Shown here in pieces: positions 34,625 to 41,775 of a DNA stretch of 64,000 nucleotides. Position numbers and translations under genes: made by a program. Position 1 is the stretch's first letter; every line of letters starts with the position of its first letter. The stretch lies in NCBI RefSeq assembly GCF_025532145.1, contig NZ_ARXS01000009.1, positions 1-64,000 of the forward strand, in the 5' to 3' direction. This DNA is from Alloalcanivorax balearicus MACL04 (GTDB lineage: Bacteria; Pseudomonadota; Gammaproteobacteria; Pseudomonadales; Alcanivoracaceae). The notes under the pieces were generated by a model, which was not told where the DNA came from, ran no database searches, and saw nothing but the letters and a program-made list of their open reading frames with translations.

Positions 34625-35863
34625 ATGCTGAAGACCTTGCTTTCCGGAGATTATCCGCGCAGCCGTCCGCTCACCGTGGTGCTGCTGTTGATGTTCCTGT
34701 GTCTGGCGCTGGGGCCGTTCCTGTTCCCCGGCACCCGGGCGTTTTCCACCCTGGGCATGATCTGCGTGTTCGTGATCGTGGTGGCGTCCTACGATTTGAT
34801 GTTGGGATACACCCACATTGTGTCCTTTGCCCATACCATGTTTTTCGGCATTGGCGCCTATGGCGTGGCGATGACCATGGACGCCATGGGTAAAGGCTTT
34901 GCTCCGATCTTTATCGGTCTGGGCGCCTCCTTGCTGGTCAGCCTGCTGTTGGCATTGTTATTGGGATTGTTGTCGTTGCGGGTGAAGGCGATCTTCTTCG
35001 CGCTGGTGACGCTGGCGGTGGCGTTCGCGTTCCTCAGTCTGGTGACGCAGCTTTATCACATCACCGGCGGTGAGGATGGGCTGCGAGTGCGGGTGCCGCG
35101 TGAACTGGGCCCGGCCTTCAAACCTTTTGATGGTGAGCTGCGCGGTTTCAGTATCACTACTTTCCTGACCGGGTTGTTCACCGATCCGGGAAATCTTGGT
35201 GAGGTATGGCGGGAGTCGGTGTTCAAGGCGCGCATCACTGGCCGGGATCTGATGTATTACATTACTTTCTTTGTCACTGTTGGCGTGTTTCTGTTCCTGC
35301 TGCGCTTGGTGAACTCTCCGTTCGGGCGCGTGCTGCAGGCGATTCGGGAGAATGAATTCCGTGCCCAGGCGCTCGGTTACCGGACCGTGTTTTACCGCAC
35401 CGCGGTGGTGATCATCTCCGCTTTGCTGGCGACGCTGGCCGGCGTGTTGTTCGCGCTGATCAACCGCTATGTGAATCCGGAGAACACGCTTAATTTCGAG
35501 CTGATGGTGTTCATTCTGCTGATGTGCGTGATCGGTGGCATGGGCACACTGTATGGCTCGGTGGTGGGCGCGGTATTGTTCCTGTTGGCGCAGAATTATC
35601 TGCAGGATGTGCTCAAGTGGCTGGGCGGCGGTCTGGAGCCAGGCTCGCTGCTGGCGGAGCTGGTGGGGCCGGAGCGCTGGTTGCTGTGGTTCGGCCTGCT
35701 GTTCGTGCTCAGCGTATACTTTTTCCCCGCCGGCATCGTCGGTCAGTTACGGTTGTGGGCAGGGCGGTCGTCATCGCGGAAACAGGGCAACGGCGATGAC
35801 ACCACGGCGGCCGGCGAGCAGGAAAGCGGCAACAAGGGCAAGGACGGCCCGGTGGTGTCATGA
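34625..35863 (+). CDS. livM: Branched-chain amino acid-type ABC transporter permease (LivM-like)
   Basis: A 412-aa permease of the LivM family with about ten membrane segments. Landmarks are [71 protein letters not shown] (the EAA-type loop that contacts the ATPases) and [22 protein letters not shown] charged tail of about 40 residues ([18 protein letters not shown]) ends the protein. GAGGAGAG is upstream of the ATG, 10 nt after livH. It completes the transporter. Confidence 0.92.
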   Translation: MLKTLLSGDYPRSRPLTVVLLLMFLCLALGPFLFPGTRAFSTLGMICVFVIVVASYDLMLGYTHIVSFAHTMFFGIGAYGVAMTMDAMGKGFAPIFIGLGASLLVSLLLALLLGLLSLRVKAIFFALVTLAVAFAFLSLVTQLYHITGGEDGLRVRVPRELGPAFKPFDGELRGFSITTFLTGLFTDPGNLGEVWRESVFKARITGRDLMYYITFFVTVGVFLFLLRLVNSPFGRVLQAIRENEFRAQALGYRTVFYRTAVVIISALLATLAGVLFALINRYVNPENTLNFELMVFILLMCVIGGMGTLYGSVVGAVLFLLAQNYLQDVLKWLGGGLEPGSLLAELVGPERWLLWFGLLFVLSVYFFPAGIVGQLRLWAGRSSSRKQGNGDDTTAAGEQESGNKGKDGPVVS

Positions 35864-35895
35864 ACCGGAAAGCAGTAGGACAGGAGAGTAGCGGA

Positions 35896-36690
35896 ATGGG
35901 AGAGCAAGCGGGACGTCTGCACGGCAAGGTGGCGTTGATCACCGGCGCCGCTCGCGGCATTGGCCGGGGCATCGCCGAGCGCTATGCCCGGGAAGGGGCG
36001 CGGGTGGCGGTGGCCGACCTGGACAGTGACAGTGCCGGGGAAACGGCGGCGGCGATTCGGGCCACCGGCGGCGAGGCCATGGCGGTGACCATGGATGTCA
36101 CCGACGAAGCGGCGGTCAGCGACGGCGTCAGCGCCGTGGTGACGGCCTGGGGCGGTCTGGACGTGGCGTTCGCCAACGCGGGCATTCAACACATCGACCC
36201 GCTGGATCAGTTGTCCTTCGCCAATTGGCGCAAGGTCATGGCGGTGCATCTGGATGGCGCCTTTCTGCTCACCCGTGAGGCGCTGCGGGCCATGTACGCC
36301 AGCGGTGGTGGCACCATGCTGTACATGGGGTCGGTGCATTCACTGGAAGCCTCACCGCTGAAAGCGCCCTATGTGGCCGCCAAGCACGCCCTGCTTGGCC
36401 TGTGCCGCTCGGTGGCGAAGGAGGGCGCTGCCCACGGTGTGCGCAGCAACATCATCTGTCCCGGCTTCGTGCGCACGCCGCTGGTGGATAAACAGATCCC
36501 GGAGCAGGCGAAAGAACTCGGCATCTCCGAGGATGAAGTGATCCGCAACGTCATGCTCAAGAACACCGTGGACGGCCAATTCACCACCGTGGACGACGTG
36601 GCGGAACTGGCCCTGCACCTGGCGGCCTTCCCCTCGGCGGCGCTCACCGGCCAGTCCGTGGTGGTCAGCCATGGGTGGCATATGGGATGA
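35896..36690 (+). CDS. Short-chain dehydrogenase/reductase, 3-hydroxybutyrate dehydrogenase-like
   Basis: A 264-aa classical SDR. The cofactor motif [10 protein letters not shown] is near residue 16, NAGIQ near 95, and the active site comprises GSVHS and YVAAKHALL (Tyr and Lys). The [12 protein letters not shown] segment and the C-terminal VVSHGWHMG resemble 3-hydroxybutyrate dehydrogenases, so an NAD-dependent oxidation of a 3-hydroxy acid is likely; other hydroxyacyl substrates are possible. I chose the ATG at 35896 (AGGAG upstream) over 35860, which overlaps livM. It ends the transporter operon and may act on the hydroxy acid produced by the divergent operon's enzymes. Confidence 0.88.
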   Translation: MGEQAGRLHGKVALITGAARGIGRGIAERYAREGARVAVADLDSDSAGETAAAIRATGGEAMAVTMDVTDEAAVSDGVSAVVTAWGGLDVAFANAGIQHIDPLDQLSFANWRKVMAVHLDGAFLLTREALRAMYASGGGTMLYMGSVHSLEASPLKAPYVAAKHALLGLCRSVAKEGAAHGVRSNIICPGFVRTPLVDKQIPEQAKELGISEDEVIRNVMLKNTVDGQFTTVDDVAELALHLAAFPSAALTGQSVVVSHGWHMG

Positions 36691-36695
36691 GAGAA

Positions 36696-36908
36696 GCAGG
36701 GAATAGTGAATAGGGAACAGTGAATAGCTGCGCGAGATGCGCCGGCTGGAAGCTGAAAGCAAAGAGGCCGCGCCCAAATGATGGGTGCGGCCTCTTTGTT
36801 TTAATGCGCCTGGAAACAGGGCTCACGTTTAAGCGCGGGCCACATACTCTCAGAGCCCGCACGCTTTTCTCGCGAACTATTCACTGTTCCCTATTGACTA
36901 TTCCCTGC
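36696..36908. repeat. Heptanucleotide-armed composite element C
   Basis: Inverted arms 36696-36727 and 36877-36908 match at 31 of 32 positions; each arm is GCA followed by the units GGGAATA, GTGAATA, GGGAACA and GTGAATA. The left arm begins 6 nt after the SDR stop codon. The core of about 150 bp carries a strong terminator. The remaining gap up to minE (36909-37050) shows no gene. Confidence 0.88.
36761..36802. terminator. Bidirectional terminator inside element C
   Basis: A 15-bp stem with one mismatch (AAAGAGGCCGCGCCC at 36761-36775, with 36783-36797) closes a 7-nt loop. A T-rich run (TTTGTTTT) follows on the plus strand and an A-rich run precedes it. It ends the transporter/SDR transcript and could also stop minCDE read-through. 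Confidence 0.85.
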
Positions 36909-37050
36909 CTTAACGGGAGCCCGGTTCCATCCGTGGAACCTGGAGATCGATCAGGCCTTCAAGGGGTCACAGAAGGGAATCTGAAGGGGGCTCGCCGAAC
37001 CGCAAAGATACTGTGCAAAAGGACAGTGTGTCAAGGTTCGGCGATGGCGA

Positions 37051-37311
37051 TCAATCGTCCTCGCCCTCCGGCAGGGTGATGTTCAGTTCCAGAACCTCAC
37101 AGCCGGACTCCCGGTCCACTTGCACATTCACCGCCTCCGGGCTCACCGGGACGTATTTGCGCACCACGGCCAGCAGTTCTTCCTGCAGTTGTGGCAGGTA
37201 GTCGGGACCGCCGCGTCCGCTGCGTTCGCGGGCAACGATGATTTGCAGCCGCTCCTTGGCGGTGGAGGCGGTGTTCTGCTTCTTAGGCAGCAAGTAACTG
37301 AAGATGCCCAT
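37051..37311 (-). CDS. minE: Cell division topological specificity factor MinE
   Basis: An 86-aa MinE. The N-terminal membrane-targeting and anti-MinCD part (IFSYLLPKKQNTASTAKERLQ onward, in which the KERLQIIVARER helix is clear) is followed by the dimerisation domain (residues about 36-80). It stimulates MinD ATPase and drives pole-to-pole oscillation so that division occurs at midcell. It follows minD by 3 nt at the end of minC-minD-minE. Confidence 0.96.
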   Translation of the reverse strand: MGIFSYLLPKKQNTASTAKERLQIIVARERSGRGGPDYLPQLQEELLAVVRKYVPVSPEAVNVQVDRESGCEVLELNITLPEGEDD

Positions 37312-37314
37312 GAT

Positions 37315-38127
37315 TTAGCCTCCGAACAGTCGTCCAAACAATCCTTTTTTGGCGGCGGTGAGGAAGCGGTGGGGGCGTTCCTCGCCAATGAACCGCGCCA
37401 CGGCATCGGCGTAAGCCAGACCAGCATCGGATTCCAGATCCAGGATTACCGGCGCGCCGGAGTTACTGGCGTTGAGCACGGCCTGGGATTCAGGAATCAC
37501 GCCGAGCAGGTCCACGGCGAGAATTTCCTGCACGTCCTCCACGGACAGCATTTCTCCGCGCTCCACCCGTTCCGGAGAGTAGCGGGTCAGCAGCAGCCGG
37601 GCGGGAATGTCGCCTTCGCCCAGTTCGGCCTTGCGGGTCTTGCTGGAGAGAATCCCCAGGATGCGGTCGGAGTCGCGCACACTGGACACTTCGGGGTTGG
37701 TCACCACGATCGCTTCGTCGGCGAAATAAGCGGCCATCAGAGCGCCTTTTTCGATCCCCGCCGGGCTGTCGCAGATCACGTATTCCATTTCCATGTCACG
37801 CAGGCCGTTGAGCACTTTCTCCACGCCTTCCTGGCTCAGAGCGTCCTTGTCGCGAGTCTGGGAGGCGGGCAGGATGAACAGGTTTTCCACCCGTTTGTCC
37901 TTGATCAGACCCTGCTTGAGGTTGGCGTCACCGTTGATCACGTTGACCAGGTCGTAAACCACGCGGCGCTCGCAACCCATGATCAGGTCCAGATTCCGCA
38001 GCCCCACATCAAAATCGATTACCGTGGTTTTATGGCCACGCATGGCGAGACCGGTTGCCAGGGCGGCGCTGGTGGTGGTCTTGCCCACTCCTCCCTTGCC
38101 GGATGTCACGACCACGATTTTTGTCAC
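37315..38127 (-). CDS. minD: Septum site-determining ATPase MinD
   Basis: A 270-aa MinD of the ParA/MinD family. The deviant Walker A GKGGVGKTT is at residues 10-18, Walker B VICDSPAG, and the C-terminal amphipathic membrane-targeting helix RFLTAAKKGLFGRLFGG is complete. It binds the membrane with ATP, recruits MinC and is released by MinE. The start is a GTG at 38125-38127 with AGGAG 8 nt upstream; a longer frame to 38187 is rejected. It lies between minC (70-nt gap) and minE. Confidence 0.97.
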   Translation of the reverse strand: MTKIVVVTSGKGGVGKTTTSAALATGLAMRGHKTTVIDFDVGLRNLDLIMGCERRVVYDLVNVINGDANLKQGLIKDKRVENLFILPASQTRDKDALSQEGVEKVLNGLRDMEMEYVICDSPAGIEKGALMAAYFADEAIVVTNPEVSSVRDSDRILGILSSKTRKAELGEGDIPARLLLTRYSPERVERGEMLSVEDVQEILAVDLLGVIPESQAVLNASNSGAPVILDLESDAGLAYADAVARFIGEERPHRFLTAAKKGLFGRLFGG

Positions 38128-38197
38128 GATCTCTTCTCCTCGAAGTCCTTGCAGACGTAGGTGCGAGCCGCTGCCGGGCACCGGCAACGACGGGTTC

Positions 38198-38929
38198 TCA
38201 ACTTTTGCCCATCAGATCGGCGAAGCTCATGGCATCGCCGTCCAGGCTCATTTGCACGGGTTTGCGTCGATAGGCGTCCGGCAGATCCTCGGCGACCCGG
38301 TAATGGCCGGCGATGGACACCAGTTCCGCGTCCAGATCCTGACAGAAGATCCGCGCCGCCTCATTGCCCCGCACGCCGGCCAGAGCCCGTCCGCGCAGCG
38401 TGCTGTAAATATGGATATTGCCTTCGGCCAGCAACTCGGCGCCGGTGCTTACTGGCGCCAACACGATCAGATCGCCGCGGGCGTAGACCTGCTGCCCGGA
38501 ACGCACCGGCTGCTCCACTACCAGGGTGTCCTCGGCGGCGGCGGCCGGGGCGGCCTTGCTGTTGCCGGTGCGCGCCGGCGGCTCACTGCGGGCCACATCG
38601 CGGCCGTTGGCCAGATTGATGCTGCCCAGGCCGAGCATGGCGGCCACCTGGTCATCCAGTTCCGGGTGACGGGCCAGGGCGACCAGATTGACGCCCAGCC
38701 CGCGCAGGGTGTCCACGGCGGTCAGCAGCTCCACCTGGGAGGCCTCTTCCGGATGGGCCACATCCACCACCACCGGGGCGTCCAGCAGCCACTGGGCGGC
38801 GTCTTCCAGCCGTTGGGAGATTTGCTGATGCAGACTACGGGAGTCCAGGTCCTTGAGATAGAGGACCGTCGCCATCAGCATGCGGCCCTTGAACTCGAAA
38901 CTTGCCTTTTCCTCGATGGAAACTGTCAT
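38198..38929 (-). CDS. minC: Septum site-determining protein MinC
   Basis: A 243-aa MinC, inhibitor of FtsZ polymerisation. The N-terminal domain (residues 1-110) contains FEFKGRMLMATVLYLKD, and a linker rich in Ala/Pro leads to the beta-helical C-terminal domain (about 135-235) with VRSGQQVYARGDLIVLAPVS, ELLAEGNIHIYSTLRGRALAG. The start ATG is at 38927-38929. It is the first gene of the min operon, whose promoter must lie in the repeat-rich stretch to the right. Confidence 0.96.
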   Translation of the reverse strand: MTVSIEEKASFEFKGRMLMATVLYLKDLDSRSLHQQISQRLEDAAQWLLDAPVVVDVAHPEEASQVELLTAVDTLRGLGVNLVALARHPELDDQVAAMLGLGSINLANGRDVARSEPPARTGNSKAAPAAAAEDTLVVEQPVRSGQQVYARGDLIVLAPVSTGAELLAEGNIHIYSTLRGRALAGVRGNEAARIFCQDLDAELVSIAGHYRVAEDLPDAYRRKPVQMSLDGDAMSFADLMGKS

Positions 38930-39124
38930 TGACTGGGTCTTTTTACCTGCTTATTGGGTCGAAGGCGGCCGCCGGGAAGCGGCAAAGGCCCCAGGCGGCC
39001 GGCGAATGAGCCGGCCATTGGGGGCACTCGACATATCCGGCAAAGCGTAGACGAAACCGACAAGCGGCGAAAGACGCGCGACCCACGGTCATTGTTAAAT
39101 TTGCCAATGTTGGGACCCGTCGAT
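38930..39124. other. Upstream region of minCDE
   Basis: No gene is supported; an open frame across this and the repeats (38943-39563) is discarded. It should contain the min promoter, which I cannot place with confidence. Confidence 0.4.
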
Positions 39125-39232
39125 CAAAAAATCGCCGGGAGCGATTTTTGACGTCGCACCCGCGACGGCCCGGAGGGCGGCGGCCATGGACGGCAAGCCG
39201 CAAAAAATCGCCGGGAGCGATTTTTGACGTCG
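39125..39232. repeat. Two direct copies of a 32-nt hairpin repeat
   Basis: The same 32 nt occurs at 39125-39156 and 39201-39232. Each copy contains the perfect stem AAAAATCGC-CGGGA-GCGATTTTT followed by GACGTCG, which resembles a bidirectional terminator. The 44-nt spacer is GC-rich. Confidence 0.85.
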
Positions 39233-39302
39233 AGCACCTGCGCGGTGGCCCAGGCAGGCCTGAATTCAGGTGATGGCAGAGCGGGGTGCCTCTTGCCAGG
39301 GG

Positions 39303-39372
39303 GGAGAGCCAGCGGTCAGCGTTCCAGGACACGGGAGAAGCACGGTCCTGGAACGCTGACCGCCGGCTCTCC
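39303..39372. repeat. 28-bp inverted repeat
   Basis: Arms 39303-39330 (GGAGAGCCAGCGGTCAGCGT onward) and 39345-39372 match at 27 of 28 positions around a 14-nt centre. It is not related to the REPIN family and is seen once in the window. Confidence 0.85.
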
Positions 39373-39412
39373 ACGAACTCCGCGGACTCTCGCTCCGAAT
39401 CTACCCTGGCTA

Positions 39413-39530
39413 CGAAGCCGCTGTGGGAAGCGGCCTTAGCAGCGAATCGACGCCTAGGTGTGCGTGCAAATTGGGGGAGAATCCGTCTTGCAACCGTTCG
39501 CAGCCAAGGCCGCTTCCCACAGCCGCTTCG
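39413..39530. repeat. REPIN-like inverted repeat, copy 5 (GCGGCCTTAGC variant)
   Basis: Imperfect 35-bp arms (39413-39447 and 39496-39530) share the family end CGAAGCCGCTGTGGGAAGC but continue as CGGCCTTAGCAGCGAAT rather than TTGCCTGCAAGCGAAT. The centre is longer (48 nt) than in other copies. Confidence 0.75.
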
Positions 39531-39609
39531 ATTGTCCGTGTTTGGAGAGGACGATAAGCTCAAGATTGGAATTCAACAGCGCAGCCACTGCCAAGGTTAT
39601 CTCCAGATC

Positions 39610-39954
39610 ATGAATACGTATCAGGGAAGCTGTCATTGCCAATCAGTGGTATTCGAGGTCAGGTGTAGCCTCGACATGGCCTATATGTGTGACTGCTCCA
39701 TCTGCACAAGAAAAGGGGCGAGAATGGTTTATGCCGAGCAAACTGATTTTCGGCTTTTAAAGGGCGAAAACAGTCTGGGTTGCTATCAGTTCAACACTAA
39801 AGTGGCCGAGCATTATTTCTGCAGGACGTGTGGTATCTATACACACCACAAGCCCCGCTCTTTACCCGGCAAGTACGGTATAAACGCCGGGTGTTTACAG
39901 GGCATTGATCCATTCAATCTGGAGATCACGAAGGTGAATGGCGGTTCCAGGTAG
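39610..39954 (+). CDS. GFA/CENP-V family zinc-binding protein
   Basis: A 114-aa protein of the glutathione-dependent formaldehyde-activating (GFA/CENP-V) fold. Zinc ligands are recognisable: GSCHCQSVVFEV (C8, C10), CDCSICTRKG (three Cys) and HYFCRTCGIYTHH. The family includes GSH-binding and S-hydroxymethylglutathione enzymes, but most members are uncharacterised. No good ribosome site precedes the ATG at 39610; longer readings run back into the repeat cluster. Its base composition is lower in GC than the flanking core genes, which with the neighbouring repeats and hipBA suggests acquisition. Confidence 0.78.
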   Translation: MNTYQGSCHCQSVVFEVRCSLDMAYMCDCSICTRKGARMVYAEQTDFRLLKGENSLGCYQFNTKVAEHYFCRTCGIYTHHKPRSLPGKYGINAGCLQGIDPFNLEITKVNGGSR

Positions 39955-40045
39955 CCATTGCCGACAGTGTTCGTCTGTTTTAGTTATACCATTTGTGTAT
40001 CTGGGGAGGGCTGCTGGCGAAAAACAAAAACCGCCATGGAATCTC

Positions 40046-41305
40046 TCAGACAATACGGAAATCATCGCCGAGATTCCGCCAATGCGTACGCAGGAGTTGC
40101 TTGTGTTCCGGCGCCATTGGCAACTCGGTCAGCAGAGTCGGCCAGTGTTCCCGTGCGCGGTCCCGGGCGTCCAGTAGATGCACGCGAACCGCCGGCCAGG
40201 GTACGCCCACTCGTTCCGCCCACAGTTGGAAATGCGCCAGGGTCAAGGCATACCAGTTTCTCTCCCGGCCCATATTCAGGGCGAGATCCGTCTCGCCTCT
40301 TATATAAGGTAGTGTCGTCAGAATGTCGTAGGCTGGCGCCAGTCGCGCCGTCCGCTGATCGGGGTAGTGGAGCGTCCAGTTTTTAATATGCGCGTCGCCA
40401 TTGGCGAGCAGGATATTGGCCAGTAGGCGGCGTGCCATCTGTTGGGTGTCCGGCAGGCCTTCTCCGCCATAATGGTAGATCGTCGCGGCGATCTGCTCAT
40501 AGTTTCTCCGGCCATATTTTTCGTGGGCATACAGTTCGAAAACCTGAGCGAAATCCTCACTGTGAATCCGGCCCTGCGGGGAACGGTCAAAACGTTGTAT
40601 GGCGTAGACCAGGGATTCATCAGGCAGCGGAATATCAGGTAGTCCGCTTATTTGATCCAATGGTAATAAGGCTACTTGTGGAATGGTCACACCAAGGTAT
40701 TCCGCCAGTTTCATGGCGCTGTATTCGTTGGCGGGTACGTGCTGGTGTACGGTGGAGGGTGTCTTGATGATCCACTCATCTTTCCCTTGCGTGGAGGCGA
40801 TGTTCATCCGTCCATCCTGGCGACTGGCGGAGAATTTCATCTGCACGCCGGCCAGGGAAAACTTCTGTTGAAGCGCCAGGACATTGATTTGAACCGGTTC
40901 GATACGATCCCTCTGGCTAAGAGCCCAACTCGGGATTTCGCCCGCCGGGATAGGCTGCGCCACGAGCGCCCCTGGCAGGTTGGTGCCTGCCGCCGCCAGC
41001 AACGGGAATTCGTTATCGGTGTGAACCTTGAGGGCCTGGCTCATCCAGGCCCGCAGAGCGCCTTCGGGCAGCAGATTGGACAGCACCGGAGGCAGCCGTT
41101 GTGAGGCCATGCGGGGTTGGAAAGCCGGCTTCGAGATAGTCTGGGACAGCGTGAAGACAGGTGCCGCGGGCATGGCCGCAAAGGCGGGGTCGAACACCAG
41201 AATATTCTTGCCGCCGGCATAGTGGGACACGATGCCGACACGCTGGCCATGCAGGGTCAGTGACAGGGCTTCCACGGATTCCCGTTGTTTGAGGGCCGAA
41301 GACAC
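40046..41305 (-). CDS. hipA: HipA-family serine/threonine kinase toxin
   Basis: A 419-aa full-length HipA kinase. The autophosphorylated-Ser P-loop SLAGVQMKFSAS (about residue 150), the catalytic LLANGDAHIKNWTLHY (D in NGDAHIKN) and the metal-binding LAPAYDILTT are all present, so the kinase looks active. In E. coli HipA phosphorylates glutamyl-tRNA synthetase and causes persistence; targets of other HipA proteins differ. The start is GTG at 41303-41305, 3 nt after the hipB stop, with GAGGA inside hipB. Toxin downstream of antitoxin is the normal order. Confidence 0.93.
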   Translation of the reverse strand: MSSALKQRESVEALSLTLHGQRVGIVSHYAGGKNILVFDPAFAAMPAAPVFTLSQTISKPAFQPRMASQRLPPVLSNLLPEGALRAWMSQALKVHTDNEFPLLAAAGTNLPGALVAQPIPAGEIPSWALSQRDRIEPVQINVLALQQKFSLAGVQMKFSASRQDGRMNIASTQGKDEWIIKTPSTVHQHVPANEYSAMKLAEYLGVTIPQVALLPLDQISGLPDIPLPDESLVYAIQRFDRSPQGRIHSEDFAQVFELYAHEKYGRRNYEQIAATIYHYGGEGLPDTQQMARRLLANILLANGDAHIKNWTLHYPDQRTARLAPAYDILTTLPYIRGETDLALNMGRERNWYALTLAHFQLWAERVGVPWPAVRVHLLDARDRAREHWPTLLTELPMAPEHKQLLRTHWRNLGDDFRIV

Positions 41306-41308
41306 CGG

Positions 41309-41614
41309 CTAGTCCTCCAGATCCTTGAGTATCTTGTCCCAATGGCTTTCATCCGGCTCGGACAAGATGTTCCGCTCCAGTCGTCCGGTGCCGTTCAGCA
41401 GAGCGTCGACCTCGGCTACTTGCTCCTCGGGCACCAGACGCAATTGCAGTCCCATGCCTTCCAGGATACGCAGCAGGGTGGAGACGCGAGTATCCCCGCC
41501 GGATTCGATGCGTTGATATTGCTGTTGCGACATGCCGATACGCATCAACATGTCCTTTTGGGTCAGCCCCAGGGACTTGCGGCGTTGTTCCAGTATCCGG
41601 GTGATCTCCAGCAT
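41309..41614 (-). CDS. hipB: HipB-like XRE family antitoxin
   Basis: A 101-aa XRE/HipB protein. A helix-turn-helix (about residues 15-60: GLTQKDMLMRIGMSQQQYQRIE) is followed by VSTLLRILEGMGLQLRLVP, typical for HipB, and an acidic C-terminal tail ending WDKILKDLED. It neutralises HipA and represses the operon by binding upstream palindromes. The ATG (41612-41614) follows GGAG. It is the first gene of the hipBA operon. Confidence 0.92.
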   Translation of the reverse strand: MLEITRILEQRRKSLGLTQKDMLMRIGMSQQQYQRIESGGDTRVSTLLRILEGMGLQLRLVPEEQVAEVDALLNGTGRLERNILSEPDESHWDKILKDLED

Positions 41615-41636
41615 GACGTACTCCGATTATCGGAAA

Positions 41637-41655
41637 ACAACATACTGGCTGTTGT
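41637..41655. promoter_or_regulatory. Candidate HipB operator
   Basis: ACAACA (41637-41642) and TGTTGT (41650-41655) form a perfect 6-bp dyad with a 7-nt centre, 22 nt upstream of the hipB start codon. The next 60 nt to the right are very AT-rich and probably hold the promoter. HipB-type repressors bind such palindromes. Confidence 0.5.
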
Positions 41656-41775
41656 ATCATGAAAAAACATTAAATAAATAGTAAATTAGATAAATAACAT
41701 CTTATTTGCTGTTTTTGGGGAGGCTGATTGGCAAGACATTGCCGGACGCCGGTCCCCCGGCGCCCGGCCCGCGAC

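Noticed and set aside
32779-34626. A 615-codon open frame on the minus strand
   Set aside because: It lies wholly opposite the well-supported livF and livH genes; its product is His/Gln-rich without recognisable domains, as expected of an antisense reading of GC-rich DNA.
38943-39563. A 206-codon open frame on the minus strand through the repeat cluster upstream of minC
   Set aside because: Its sequence is made of palindromic repeats and shows no domain.
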